A DNA stretch of 64,000 bases from JACDER01 sp963717765 (GCA_963717765.1 CAVQWX010000002.1:372001-436000), one strand, 5' to 3'. Positions 7,831-16,587 are shown, counted from the stretch's first letter. The notes: generated by a model not told the origin, from the sequence alone. A program made the numbers and translations.

Positions 7831-10800
7831 ATGACCGACGCCGAAGCCGCTCACCGCACGCAAAATGAAACTGGTTCGTTGACGGCCGACGCGGAGGCGG
7901 GCTTTGCTCGCCTCCGCTCAGAAGTGCCGGGTTCAGATGCTTCCCGCCGTCGAAAAGCGCATGCCCGCGCGCCAGCGCGGGCGGATTTTCGACGGAAATG
8001 CGTCGAGCTCCACAGCCACTCCTCGTACTCCTTCCTCGACGGCGCCTCACTGCCGGAGGAGCTCGCCGTTCAAGCGGCAGAGCTCGGCTACGAGGCGATC
8101 GCTCTCACCGACCACGACGGGGTCTACGGGTCGCTCGAGTTCGCGCACGCGGCGAAGGCCTTCGGCGTCCGTCCGATCACGGGCGCCGAGCTATCGCTGA
8201 CCGACGGCTCGCACGTGACGGTGCTCGTGGAAACGCCACAGGGCTACTCCAACCTCTGCCGGCTCATCACGACGGCGTTCGCGCACACTCGGCCGAAGGA
8301 GGGGGCCGAGCCGCTCCCGCCGGCGCTCGACCAGCGGCTGCTGGAGGAACTGAACGAGGGGCTCGTTTGCCTCTCCGGCTGCGCGCGACTGGGCCTGGCC
8401 GTCCGTTTTCCGAACAAGGCGGCCCAGCTGGCGCGAGCCTTTGGGCCGGAGCGCTTCTTCGTCGAGCTCCAGCGTCCGTACGAGCGCGGAGACGCCCGCC
8501 GGAACGCGGCTCTGCGCGACCTGGCGGACACGCTCGGCTTCCAGACGGTTGCGACCGGCGACGCGCACTCGCACCATCCCCGCCGGGCGCCGCTCCAGGA
8601 CGCGCTCGTGGCGATCAAGCACCGGACGTCGCTGGACGGGTGCGAGCGGGAACGGCGCGGAAACCACGAGAGCGTGCTCCTTCCGCCGGAGGCGATGGCA
8701 GAGCGCTTCCCGGACGATCGCGGCGCGGTCGCGCGCTCCGGCGAGCTGGCGGCTCGGCTCGAGTTCGACCTGACGCGCGAGCTCGGGTACCGCTACCCGG
8801 ACTTCTCCGACGGCGACGAGCCCGCGATCGCTCAGCTGACCCGCGTGTGCAACCGGGCATTCGAAGAGCGTTACGGCGGCGCGAACGGCCACAAGAAGCG
8901 AGCGCGAGCACGGCTCGACGAGGAGCTCGCCCTGATCGGCGAGCTCGGGCTGGCCGGGTTCTTCCTCCTGCACTGGGAAGTGCTCGAGCTGGCGCGCGAG
9001 GTCGCGCTCGAGGTACGGGGCGCTTCCGTCGCGCGCAACGTCCTCCCGCCCGGCCGCGGCCGCGGAAGCTCGGTGGGCTCGATCGTCTGCTACCTGACCG
9101 GGCTCTCGCACGTCGACCCGGTCGAGGCGGAGCTCTCGCTCGGACGGTTCCTCAACCGTGAGCTCGAGTCCGTCCCCGACATCGACCTCGACTTCCCGCG
9201 CGACATCCGCGAGAAGCTCATCGTGGCCGTGACCGAGAAGTACGGCCACGAGCACGCCGCGCTCGTCGCGAGCTTCGCCACCTACCGCTCGCGCGGCGCG
9301 ATCCGTGACCTGGGGAAGGCACTCGGCCTGCCGTTCGCCGAGCTGGAGCGGCTGGCGCGACTCACGGACGGGAACCCGAAGCGCGTCCAGGAAGAGCTGG
9401 CGGCGCTTCCCGACGCGGAGTCGAAGCTCGGGTCGCCCCGCTGGCGCGCGTTCGGCGAGCTGTGCGCCGAGATCGCGGGCTTGCCGCGCCACATCTCCCA
9501 GCACCCCGGCGGAATGGTCATCTCGAGCCGCCCGCTGATCGAGCTCGTCCCCGTCCAGCCGGCAGCGATGGCCGGCCGGCAGATGTGCCAGTGGGACAAG
9601 GACTCGTGCGACGACGCCGGCTTCCTCAAGATCGACCTGCTCGGCCTGGGGATGCTGTCGGCGGTCGAGGAGTGCGTCGAGCAGATCGCACGAGTGCGCG
9701 GGAAGACGATCGACCTGTCGCGCATCCCTCTCGACGACCCGCCGACCTACGAGGACATCCAGCGGGCCGACACGGTCGGCGCCTTCCAGATCGAGAGCCG
9801 CGCGCAGATGCAGAGCCTCTTGCGGACGCGGCCCGAGCACCTGGACGACCTGACCGTCCAGGTCGCGCTCGTCCGTCCGGGGCCGATCCAGGGCAAGGCC
9901 GTCCATCCGTACATCGACCGGCGCCAGAAGCTGCGCGAGGATCCGGACTTCGTCCCCCCGGCCGACCATCCCCTGCTCGACGAGCCGCTCCGCTCGACGC
10001 TCGGCGTCGTCGTCTTCCAGGACCAGGTGCTCGAGGTCGCGATGGCTCTTGCGGGCTTCACCGTCGGAGAAGCGGAAGGACTGCGCCGCGCGATGAGCCG
10101 CAAGCGCAGCCACGCGGCACTCGAGGCCTACCGGGCGCGATTCATCGAGGGGGCGGTGGGGAAGGGCGTCGCCGAGGCGAAGGCGGACGAGATCTACGAC
10201 AAGCTCGTCGGCTTCTCGGGCTTCGGCTTTCCCAAGTCGCATGCGGCCGCGTTCGGCCTGCTCGCGTACCAGTCGTCCTGGCTGCGGCGCCACTATCCGG
10301 CCGAGTTCCTGGCCGCGCTGCTGAACGCGCAGCCGATGGGCTTCTATCCGCCCGCGAGCCTGGTGCGGGACGCGCAGCGGCGCGGAGTGGAGGTGCTGCC
10401 GCCGGACGTCAACGTGAGCGCGGCGAAGTGCGTGCTGGAGGGAGAGGCGGTGCGCGTGGGGCTCGAATACGTGCAGTCGGTCGGCGCCGACGACGCGAAC
10501 GTGCTGGTGGAGGAGCGGGAGCGCGGCGGGCCGTACCGGGGGATCGTCGACCTCGTCCAGCGCGCGCCCGTGGGGCGGGACGAGCTGGAGGCCATCGTGG
10601 CCGCCGGCGCCTGCGACTCGTTCGGCGAGCCGCGCCGCAAGCTCCTCTGGCGGCTCGGGCTCGTGCCGCGCTCGGAGACCGTTCCGGGCACCGGTGGCAC
10701 GGAGCAGCAGCTGGCGCTGCCGCTCGGTCCCACCGCGGAGATCCCCGATCTGCCGGAACAGACGCAGTGGGAGCGGATGCTGGCCGACTACGGCAAGACG

Positions 10801-11208
10801 AGCCTGTCAGTCGGCGTCCATCCGCTCGAGCTCCTGCGACCGCACCTGCCGCCGGGGACGCTCTCGAGCCCGGAGCTTGCCGGGGCGCGTTCCGATTCCG
10901 AGGTCGCCGTGGCGGGGATGGCGGTCGCGCGCCAGCGGCCGGCAACGGCAAACGGGGTCGTCTTCATGCTGCTCGAGGACGAGCACGGCCAGATGAACCT
11001 GATCATCCCACCGCCGGTGTACGAGCGGTACCGGCCGATCGTGCGCGGGGAGCCGCTCCTGCTCGCTCGCGGCAAGTTCGAGCGCCGCGACCGCAACCAG
11101 AACGTCCTCGTGCGCGAGCTGGAGACGCTGGCGCCGCTCGCCCGCCGCGTGGCGGAGATGGACGTGAACGAGGCGCTACCGCGCGCCCACCATTTCGGGC
11201 ATCGCTGA
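7831..11208 (+). CDS. dnaE2: error-prone DNA polymerase III alpha subunit DnaE2 (ImuC)
   Basis: C-family DNA polymerase used with ImuB for damage-induced mutagenesis. PHP domain from about residue 60 (ELHSHSSYSFLDGAS, ALTDHDGVYGS). Polymerase palm with GRGRGSSVGS and the catalytic PDIDLDFPRD near residue 450; HPGGMVIS and FPKSHAAAFG follow. A C-terminal OB fold (VAGMAVARQRPATANG, LLARGKFERRD) completes the protein, and tau-binding extensions of replicative DnaE1 are lacking, as expected for DnaE2. Length up to 1125 aa. The start is uncertain: ATG 7831, TTG 7879 or GTG 7924 are all in frame, and the first 55 codons run through a palindromic repeat. No LexA box directly upstream. Confidence 0.95.
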   Translation: MTDAEAAHRTQNETGSLTADAEAGFARLRSEVPGSDASRRRKAHARAPARADFRRKCVELHSHSSYSFLDGASLPEELAVQAAELGYEAIALTDHDGVYGSLEFAHAAKAFGVRPITGAELSLTDGSHVTVLVETPQGYSNLCRLITTAFAHTRPKEGAEPLPPALDQRLLEELNEGLVCLSGCARLGLAVRFPNKAAQLARAFGPERFFVELQRPYERGDARRNAALRDLADTLGFQTVATGDAHSHHPRRAPLQDALVAIKHRTSLDGCERERRGNHESVLLPPEAMAERFPDDRGAVARSGELAARLEFDLTRELGYRYPDFSDGDEPAIAQLTRVCNRAFEERYGGANGHKKRARARLDEELALIGELGLAGFFLLHWEVLELAREVALEVRGASVARNVLPPGRGRGSSVGSIVCYLTGLSHVDPVEAELSLGRFLNRELESVPDIDLDFPRDIREKLIVAVTEKYGHEHAALVASFATYRSRGAIRDLGKALGLPFAELERLARLTDGNPKRVQEELAALPDAESKLGSPRWRAFGELCAEIAGLPRHISQHPGGMVISSRPLIELVPVQPAAMAGRQMCQWDKDSCDDAGFLKIDLLGLGMLSAVEECVEQIARVRGKTIDLSRIPLDDPPTYEDIQRADTVGAFQIESRAQMQSLLRTRPEHLDDLTVQVALVRPGPIQGKAVHPYIDRRQKLREDPDFVPPADHPLLDEPLRSTLGVVVFQDQVLEVAMALAGFTVGEAEGLRRAMSRKRSHAALEAYRARFIEGAVGKGVAEAKADEIYDKLVGFSGFGFPKSHAAAFGLLAYQSSWLRRHYPAEFLAALLNAQPMGFYPPASLVRDAQRRGVEVLPPDVNVSAAKCVLEGEAVRVGLEYVQSVGADDANVLVEERERGGPYRGIVDLVQRAPVGRDELEAIVAAGACDSFGEPRRKLLWRLGLVPRSETVPGTGGTEQQLALPLGPTAEIPDLPEQTQWERMLADYGKTSLSVGVHPLELLRPHLPPGTLSSPELAGARSDSEVAVAGMAVARQRPATANGVVFMLLEDEHGQMNLIIPPPVYERYRPIVRGEPLLLARGKFERRDRNQNVLVRELETLAPLARRVAEMDVNEALPRAHHFGHR
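7891..7995. repeat. palindromic repeat element within the 5' end of dnaE2
   Basis: Two nested hairpin modules. Module A has arms GCGGAGGCG (7891-7899) and CGCCTCCGC (7909-7917). Module B has outer arms CCGTCGAAAA (7947-7956) and TTTTCGACGG (7986-7995), with an inner CCCGCGC/GCGCGGG hairpin at 7964-7981. Module A matches, at 25 of 27 positions, the minus strand of the tandem repeat units at 48774, 48890 and 49008. The module order and spacing to a second palindrome are also shared. Confidence 0.75.
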
Positions 11209-11227
11209 CGCTGTCATCGTTCGGACG

Positions 11228-12060
11228 ATGGAGTCCGAGATCAAGCTCACAGGTGGTCGGGTCACGAGCGGCGTGGCCCGACTCGGTGACACCGTCCACC
11301 GCTCGGTCGGCACGTGGACGCCGCCGTCCATGACTACCTACGGCACCTCGAAGAGCGACGCTTCGAAGGAGCGCCTCGCGTGCTCGGCTTCGACGACCAG
11401 GGACGCGAGATACTCAGCTTCATTGACGGCGTCGTCGCGAGCTCGAGCGACTGGACCCGAGGCCAGCGAATCGCGTCCCCGCCGGCGGGCTGTCCGACGA
11501 GGCGCTGGTCGAGGTCGGACGGCTCATCCGCTCGCTGCACGATGCGGCGGCGGACTTCGAGCCGGCGGATCCTGTCTGGCGCGAGTACGCCCACCCGATC
11601 CTCCCTGGCGAGATCGTCTGCCACGGGGATCTCGGCCCGCACAGCACGGTCTGCCGCGACGGCTGGCCCGTCGGGTTCATCGACTGGGACGGTGCCCGGC
11701 CGAATGAGTCGCTGCTCGAGCTGGGGCATGCGGCCTGGCAGTACGTCCCGCTCTCGGACGACGCGTACTGCCGGGAGATGGGGTTCGAGCGGCCGCCGGA
11801 TCGAGGGGCCAGGCTGCGTCTCTTCGGTGAGACGTACGGAACGGGCGGGACGGAGATCCTCCGGGAGGTTCGCGAGGCCGCGGCGTTTGCGACCGTGAAC
11901 CTGGCAGAGGCACTGGACGTAGCGCAGCGTGTCTACGAGGTTTCCATCCCACGCGCCTGGGAGGTTCTCGACCCGTTGTTCGGGGACGTGCTGCGCGCGG
12001 TCCCGCTTGACACCGAGGTCGCTGGGCGGGCCGCGGAGATCCGCGCCCGGCACTACGACC
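11228..12060 (+). pseudogene. aminoglycoside-phosphotransferase-like pseudogene (at least two frameshifts)
   Basis: Kinase-fold phosphotransferase (APH family) broken into three frames. The N-terminus MESEIKLTGGRVTSGVARLG begins at ATG 11228. Near 11310 the similarity moves to a second frame (DYLRHLEERRFEGAPRVLGF, EILSFIDG). Near 11480 it moves to a third (SDEALVEVGRLIRSLHDAA, then GEIVCHGDLGPHSTV and GFIDWDGARPNE). The catalytic loop HGDLGPHST also lacks the Asn that normally follows the HxD motif. The last frame stays open to 12257, but similarity fades near 12060, where it runs into a sigma-factor remnant on the other strand. Function, if it ever had one here, cannot be stated. Confidence 0.8.
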
Positions 12061-12418
12061 GTAAGTCGCGCCCGATCTCAGGGCGTCCCGGACGAGCTCG
12101 AGTTGTGCTCGCTCCTCGACCCCTCCGTGAGGCTGGTCCCACCACGACCCGCTCTCGCCAGCGCGCCGCCGGAGCCTCATCTTCGCGACGTTCACGCGAT
12201 CCCGCAAAGCCAGGCGTGAAGCGCGCAGGATCCCGAAGTTGCGAGAGACCGAGATAGGCGCGGAGCAACGCTTCCTGCACAATGTCTTCCGCATCCTCGC
12301 CCACCATCAACTCGACGATGGACTGGACGCGAGCACGATTCTGATCGACGAGCGTCGCGAACGCGGCCGGATCGCCGGCCAAGGCGGCGCTGACGAGCTT
12401 GTCGTCTCCCATACCCAT
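12060..12418 (-). pseudogene. ECF-type sigma factor remnant (frameshifted, region 4 missing)
   Basis: Starting at ATG 12418, the frame reads KLVSAALAGDPAAFATLVDQ and DAEDIVQEALLRAYLGLSQL, a sigma-70 region 2 with the usual core-binding pattern. After RDPARF (near 12220) the similarity changes frame (LHAWLCGIA), and near 12197 it changes again (VNVAKMRLRR, then VEERAQLELVRDALRS). Nothing resembling region 4 follows; the homology stops near 12060 against the phosphotransferase remnant. This looks like a truncated, decaying sigma gene, or one damaged by indel errors. Confidence 0.7.
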
Positions 12419-12456
12419 GAGTTGCCTGAGAGGGCCTCGAAGGTTACGGGTTGCGG

Positions 12457-12955
12457 TCAGACGCTCGGGCTGAGGTCCGCCGCTGCCACGAGTGCGTGGA
12501 TCCGACCGATCCTGTCCCGGACCTGGTCTTGGAGCTGATCGACGACAACGGCCAGGCCGAGGAACGTCGCGCCGCACTCCTCGATCAGGGCCTTGGCGGC
12601 GACTGCCCGGCTCCCTCGCTCCGCGCAGTCGTCGACAAGGAGTAATGCGGTCCTCGTCACCGCGTCCCTCCCGTTGCAGGCGGAGCACGCATGTGCGCCC
12701 GCGATAGTCGGCTTCGGTGCGGCGAGTCACCTTCGGTCCTGGGAAGAGTCCTTTCTCCTTGCGGATCGCGACGAAACCGACGCCCAGCTCGGCTGCCACC
12801 GCTGCTCCCAGGATGAAGCCGCGCGCCTGCGCCGGCGACCTTGGTCGCGTCGCCGAAGGGCTCCGCGAGTGCACGGACGATCGCTCGGAAGACGCCGCCG
12901 TCCGAGAAGAGACGCCAGCTGTCGGCATGGCCATCGACCAGGCGAACAGGGCGAT
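12457..12955 (-). pseudogene. phosphoribosyltransferase-like pseudogene (two frameshifts)
   Basis: Adenine-phosphoribosyltransferase-like protein spread over three frames. The first piece reads VRLVDGHADSWRLFSDGG and EPFGDATKVAG. After a shift near 12830 comes ARGFILGAAVAAELGVGFVA and GLFPGPKVTRRTEADYRG. After a shift near 12643 comes LLLVDDCAERGSRAVAA, the PRPP-binding loop. At the second site, removal of one A in the minus-strand text cgcattactcc restores the frame. An AGGAGG-like sequence precedes the likely start, but no standard start codon is placed well. An intact apt-like gene exists at 46492-47004. Confidence 0.72.
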
Positions 12956-12973
12956 CTAGCTCCTCCTTGGCGC

Positions 12974-13282
12974 TCAGAGATCCTCGATCTCGAGCGCGAA
13001 ACGCGGGAACCGCTTCAGCACGCCGCGGTTGAAGAACTCGCGGTATTCCTCCGCCACCTCGCCCTCGAGGGTCGATGCGTAGTGGTCGCGCAGGTCGGCG
13101 AGCACTTCGGCGCCTGACTCCACCACGTCCATGTAGTCCCCGAACAGCTCCTCCGAATCCTCCCGGTCCGCCCGGTCGTAGGCCGCCTCGGCCTCGTCCG
13201 CCTCGGCGATGAGGTCGGAGTACTCCTCCTCGAACAGGTCGAGCTGGCGCAGGACGACGTCGGCGAAGCGCCGGCGGAACAT
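12974..13282 (-). CDS. hypothetical protein, acidic, 102 aa
   Basis: Not recognised. A strongly acidic, mostly helical 102-aa protein: FRRRFADVVLRQLDLFEEEY at the N-terminus, then Asp/Glu-rich helices (EADEAEAAYDRADREDSEEL) and the C-terminus FNRGVLKRFPRFALEIEDL. No signal peptide, membrane span or metal-binding motif. The ATG at 13282 overlaps the stop of the glycosyltransferase (TGATG), so the two are almost certainly translationally coupled and probably function together. Confidence 0.75.
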   Translation of the reverse strand: MFRRRFADVVLRQLDLFEEEYSDLIAEADEAEAAYDRADREDSEELFGDYMDVVESGAEVLADLRDHYASTLEGEVAEEYREFFNRGVLKRFPRFALEIEDL

Positions 13283-14337
13283 CAGAGGAGCTCCTCGTAC
13301 AGCGAGACGTGCGCCGCCGCCGCGGCGTCCCACGTCAGCGTGTCCCGCGCGCGGCGCGCGCCTGCTCGCGCGCGCTCCAGCGCCTCCGGCTCGGAGAGAA
13401 GCTCGCGGATCGCCTCCGTCAGCGCCTCGACGTCTCCCGGCTCGACCACGCGGCCGGCCTCGAACCGGCGCACCGGCTCGGCGATCGCACAGACGTCGTA
13501 CGCGACAACGGGGACGCCTGCCCCGAGCGCGCGCAGGAGTGCCCCGCTCTGGTCGATCTCGGGCTCGTACGGGAAGACGGCGACCGTTGCTTCGCCGAGC
13601 GCGCGGTCTATGTCGGCCTCGCTGGCGTAGCCCAGCCGCCATTCCGCCGACGGTCCGGCGGCCGTGCGGTACGCGTCCACCGGCTCGAGCGGGTCGCCCA
13701 CGACCAGCAGCCGCGCATCCGGCACCTGTGCAACCGCGGCGATCGTGTCGGCGAGTCTCTTGTACGGGCGGATGACGCCCAGCGCGAGCACGGTCGCGCC
13801 GTCGTCCCGGCGGGCCGGCTCGCTGGCGAAGACAGGATGCGGGATGACGCACAGCCGCCCTGGGTCGACCCCCAGGTCCGCCAGCGTCCCGCGGCCGTGC
13901 TCGCTGTGCACGATTACACGTGAGAACCGCTGCAGCAGCGTCCGCCACAGGTCGCGCTTCGTCGCCGTCCGGCGCGGAAGGAGGTCGTGGGCCGTGAAGA
14001 CCGACGGCCGGTGCATGCGCAGCACACGGCTGTCGATCTGGGGCGCCGCGAGCCACTGGTGGTGGACGATCTGGCCCGGCCGGGAGCGGATACGGATGAG
14101 GCCGACCGAGTGCTCGGCGGCCTTGAGCGGAAGCCGGGCGCGCGAGCGTTTGAAGACCCGGTTCGAGGCGGGATAGAAGATCTCGGAGCGCGTGTAGCCG
14201 TCCGGGGCCGGCGGGTCTCCGAATCGGAACCGCGAGGTCAAGAGCTCCACGTCGACCCCCGCCCGGACGAGAGACGATGCGAGCTCGTGGTCGTACTGCG
14301 GGGTGAACGACGCTGGGTCGATGAGAAGGAGGCGCAT
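13282..14337 (-). CDS. glycosyltransferase, GT4 family
   Basis: A 351-aa GT-B-fold retaining glycosyltransferase. The N-terminal Rossmann half starts MRLLLIDPASFTPQYDHEL, and HHQWLAAPQIDSRV and FTAHDLLP line the acceptor side. The C-terminal half has VLALGVIRPYKRLADTI, LLVVGDPLEPVD and the donor-binding FPYEPEIDQSGALLRALGAG, the E-x7-E equivalent of family 4. Acceptor and sugar unknown. ATG 14337 lies 8 nt after TACATT (14351-14346), part of a divergent promoter shared with the EEP gene. Stop overlaps the start of the acidic 102-aa protein. Confidence 0.9.
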   Translation of the reverse strand: MRLLLIDPASFTPQYDHELASSLVRAGVDVELLTSRFRFGDPPAPDGYTRSEIFYPASNRVFKRSRARLPLKAAEHSVGLIRIRSRPGQIVHHQWLAAPQIDSRVLRMHRPSVFTAHDLLPRRTATKRDLWRTLLQRFSRVIVHSEHGRGTLADLGVDPGRLCVIPHPVFASEPARRDDGATVLALGVIRPYKRLADTIAAVAQVPDARLLVVGDPLEPVDAYRTAAGPSAEWRLGYASEADIDRALGEATVAVFPYEPEIDQSGALLRALGAGVPVVAYDVCAIAEPVRRFEAGRVVEPGDVEALTEAIRELLSEPEALERARAGARRARDTLTWDAAAAAHVSLYEELL

Positions 14338-14356
14338 TGGCCCCTAATGTAGTGCG
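14338..14356. promoter_or_regulatory. divergent promoter with shared TANNNTA -10 element
   Basis: The 19-bp gap contains taatgta at 14345-14351. On plus, TAATGT is 6 nt before the GTG at 14357. On minus, TACATT is 8 nt before the ATG at 14337. Layout and spacings are the same as at 4702-4720, consistent with one symmetrical -10 serving two leaderless genes. Confidence 0.55.
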
Positions 14357-15130
14357 GTGCTCGTCCGGACCTGGAATCTGTTCCACGGAAACAGCGTCCC
14401 GCCGGGGCGAACCGCCTACCTGGAGGAAATGGTCCGCCTCGCAACCGCCGACCGGCCCGACGTGCTCCTCCTGCAGGAGGTGCCGCTCTGGGCGCTCTCC
14501 GAGCTCGGCGCCTGGTCCGGGATGACGGCGTTCACCCAGGTAGCGCACCGCACGCCGCTGGGCGCGAGCCTTGGCGGCAGCGTCACCCGGCTCAATCCCG
14601 GCCTGCTCCGATCGGCGGTGGCCGGCCAGGGAAACGCCATCCTGCTCGATTCGGCCCTCGAGCCGTTCGACTACCACGCGCTCGTGCTCAACCCACGCGA
14701 GTTCCGACACGAGCAGGCGGAGCGACTCGGGCTCGACCTCTCCGAGCGCTTCACGTGGGCGAAGGAGCGGCGAGTCTGCCAGGTCGTCCGTGTCGCGCTC
14801 CCTGACGGCAGGCGCGCGCTGATGGCGAACCTCCATGCGACGAGACACGCGCGAATGGCCGAGGCGGAGCTTGGGCGGGCCTGGGAGTTCTTCTCGGCAC
14901 TCGCCCACTCCGGCGAGATCGACGTGGTGGGCGGCGACTTCAACGTCCGTCCAGGCTCGAAGGCGCTCGGCGCCCTGCATGCGGAGGGCTTCTCCGATGC
15001 GGGGGAAGGCGTCGATCATGTGCTCGTGCGGGGTGCGACTTCGTCCTCCTACCGCTGGCCCGAGGAGCGGCGGCGGATCGGGGGCGTTCTCGTCTCCGAC
15101 CATGCGCCGCTCGAGGTGCGCGTCACGTGA
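14357..15130 (+). CDS. endonuclease/exonuclease/phosphatase (EEP) family protein
   Basis: A 257-aa metal-dependent phosphoesterase of the EEP/DNase I-like fold. Conserved blocks are all present: RTWNLFHGN (Asn), DVLLLQEVP (metal-binding Glu), LMANLHATRH (His), VVGGDFNVRPG (Asp/Asn) and SDHAPLEV (catalytic Asp/His). No signal peptide, so a cytosolic nuclease or phosphatase is likely; the substrate is unknown. GTG start at 14357. The stop overlaps the next gene's GTG (GTGA), giving a two-gene operon with the aminotransferase. Confidence 0.9.
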   Translation: MLVRTWNLFHGNSVPPGRTAYLEEMVRLATADRPDVLLLQEVPLWALSELGAWSGMTAFTQVAHRTPLGASLGGSVTRLNPGLLRSAVAGQGNAILLDSALEPFDYHALVLNPREFRHEQAERLGLDLSERFTWAKERRVCQVVRVALPDGRRALMANLHATRHARMAEAELGRAWEFFSALAHSGEIDVVGGDFNVRPGSKALGALHAEGFSDAGEGVDHVLVRGATSSSYRWPEERRRIGGVLVSDHAPLEVRVT

Positions 15131-16209
15131 ACCGCGAGGAAGCGCGTGCCGCGTTCCCCGTCCTCGAGCGGGTCGCGTACCTGAACGCGGGGAGCTTCGG
15201 CCCGCTCGCGCGGACGACCGTGGGCGCGATGCAGGAGAGGCTGCGGCGCGATCTCCAGGAGGGACGGAGCGGCGGGCGCTTCATGGACGGGGCGACCGCA
15301 GTGCGGGACGGCATCCGCGAGCGGCTCGCGGCGCTCATCGCGGTGCCGCCGGCGAACGTGGCGCTCACGACCTCGACGACGCGCGGCTGCAACATTGCGA
15401 TCGCCGGCCTGCGCCTGCAGCCGGGCGACGAGGTGGTGACCACGGACAGCGAGCACTTCGGGCTCGTCGGGCCGCTCCACACCTCGGGAGCGACCGTGCG
15501 GGTCGCTCCGATCCTCGACCGCGCCGCTGAGGAGACGTACGACGTCATCGCCGCCGAGATCGGCTCGCGCACCCGCCTGGTCGCGCTTTCGCACGTCAAC
15601 TGGTTGACCGGCCACAGGCTGCCGCTCGAAGAGCTGCGCGAGAACTTCGACGTCCCGCTGCTCGTGGACGGAGCGCAGTCGGTCGGCGCCATTCCCGTCG
15701 ATGCTTCCGCATACGACTTCTACACCGTCTCCGGGCAGAAGTGGCTGTGCGGGCCCGATACGACGGGAGCGCTGTACGTCCGGGACCCGGACGCCCTGGA
15801 GGTGGCGACCCCGTCCTACTTCGCGCAGGCCGAGTACGAGCCGGAAGGCCGCTACACGCCGAAGGAGGGAGCCGCGCGCTTCGACTCCGATTGGCTGCCG
15901 CCCGCGTCGCTGGCGGGGCTGACGGCCGCGGTGGACGCGGCGCCGGCTTGGCGCTACGAGGCCGCGGAGGAGATGTCGGCACGGTGCCGCGCGGTCCTGG
16001 TCGAGGCGGGGCTGGAGGTCGTGACCGAGCCGGGGCACTCGACTCTCGTCAGCTTCGTCCCGCACGGCGATCCCGCCGAGACTGCCGCGGCCGCATACGA
16101 GCAGGGAGTCGTCATCCGCGACCTCCCGCGCACGCCGTGGCTGCGCGCCTCATGCGGCTATTGGACGAACGACGAGGATCTGGAGCGGCTAGTTGCCGCT
16201 CTGCGGTAG
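15127..16209 (+). CDS. class V aminotransferase (PLP-dependent)
   Basis: A 360-aa fold-type I PLP enzyme of the class V/cysteine-desulfurase-like group. N-terminal YLNAGSFGPLAR, cofactor-contact DSEHFGLVGP, PLP-ring Asp in LLVDGAQSVGAIPVD, and the Schiff-base Lys in TVSGQKWLCGP. There is no Cys-containing mobile loop like that of IscS/SufS, so desulfurase activity is not indicated. An isopenicillin-N-epimerase-like or other amino-acid aminotransferase/lyase activity is possible. GTG start overlaps the EEP stop. Its 3' end overlaps the VOC gene on the other strand by 21 nt. Confidence 0.9.
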   Translation: MNREEARAAFPVLERVAYLNAGSFGPLARTTVGAMQERLRRDLQEGRSGGRFMDGATAVRDGIRERLAALIAVPPANVALTTSTTRGCNIAIAGLRLQPGDEVVTTDSEHFGLVGPLHTSGATVRVAPILDRAAEETYDVIAAEIGSRTRLVALSHVNWLTGHRLPLEELRENFDVPLLVDGAQSVGAIPVDASAYDFYTVSGQKWLCGPDTTGALYVRDPDALEVATPSYFAQAEYEPEGRYTPKEGAARFDSDWLPPASLAGLTAAVDAAPAWRYEAAEEMSARCRAVLVEAGLEVVTEPGHSTLVSFVPHGDPAETAAAAYEQGVVIRDLPRTPWLRASCGYWTNDEDLERLVAALR

Positions 16210-16587
16210 CGACGCGTACAGCGAAAGCTCGTTGCCGTCCGGATCGCGGAGGACGGCATAGCGCATCCCCCAGAACGCGTCCCAGGGGGCGAGATGGCTC
16301 TTTGCCCCGGCCTCGACCAGCTCGTCGTGCTTCGCGTCCACCTCGTCCGGGCTCCCAAAGGAGAAGGCCATCGTGACGGTCGGCGATCCCGAGCCCGGCG
16401 CCCATGACGGGTCGAAGCTCCTCATCGTCTCGTGGGTGTCGAACATCAGGCGGATCCCGCCTGCGAGCTCGACCTCGGCGTGCCCGTGTCCCTCCGGATC
16501 CTCCGGGATCGCGAGATCGAGGTGCTTGTAGAACTCCCGTGTCCGGTCGAGATCCTCGACCGCCACGCCGAAGGCGTCGAGGCTCAC
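16189..16587 (-). CDS. VOC (glyoxalase/bleomycin resistance) family protein
   Basis: A 132-aa protein made of two beta-alpha-beta-beta-beta modules: FGVAVEDLDRTREFYKHLD at the N-terminus and AVLRDPDGNELSLY at the C-terminus, the latter the classic VOC ending with a metal-binding Glu. Such proteins bind metals or small hydrophobic ligands; the specific function cannot be assigned. GTG at 16587 overlaps the stop of the HD-domain gene (GTGA), indicating a two-gene operon transcribed leftwards. Confidence 0.9.
   Translation of the reverse strand: MSLDAFGVAVEDLDRTREFYKHLDLAIPEDPEGHGHAEVELAGGIRLMFDTHETMRSFDPSWAPGSGSPTVTMAFSFGSPDEVDAKHDELVEAGAKSHLAPWDAFWGMRYAVLRDPDGNELSLYASLPQSGN

Noticed and set aside
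7866..7882. LexA box upstream of dnaE2 (GAAACTGGTTC)
   Set aside because: It is 11 nt rather than 12 and does not fit GAAC-N4-GTTC, unlike the two perfect boxes before imuB.
8191..10293. A 700-codon minus-strand frame opposite dnaE2
   Set aside because: Same reason: low-complexity Arg/Leu/Gly-rich translation, no start context, and DnaE2 motifs fill the plus strand.
12053..12257. Extension of the phosphotransferase to 12257
   Set aside because: The frame stays open, but similarity ends near 12060 and the remaining translation is Arg/Ser-rich and overlaps the sigma-factor remnant.
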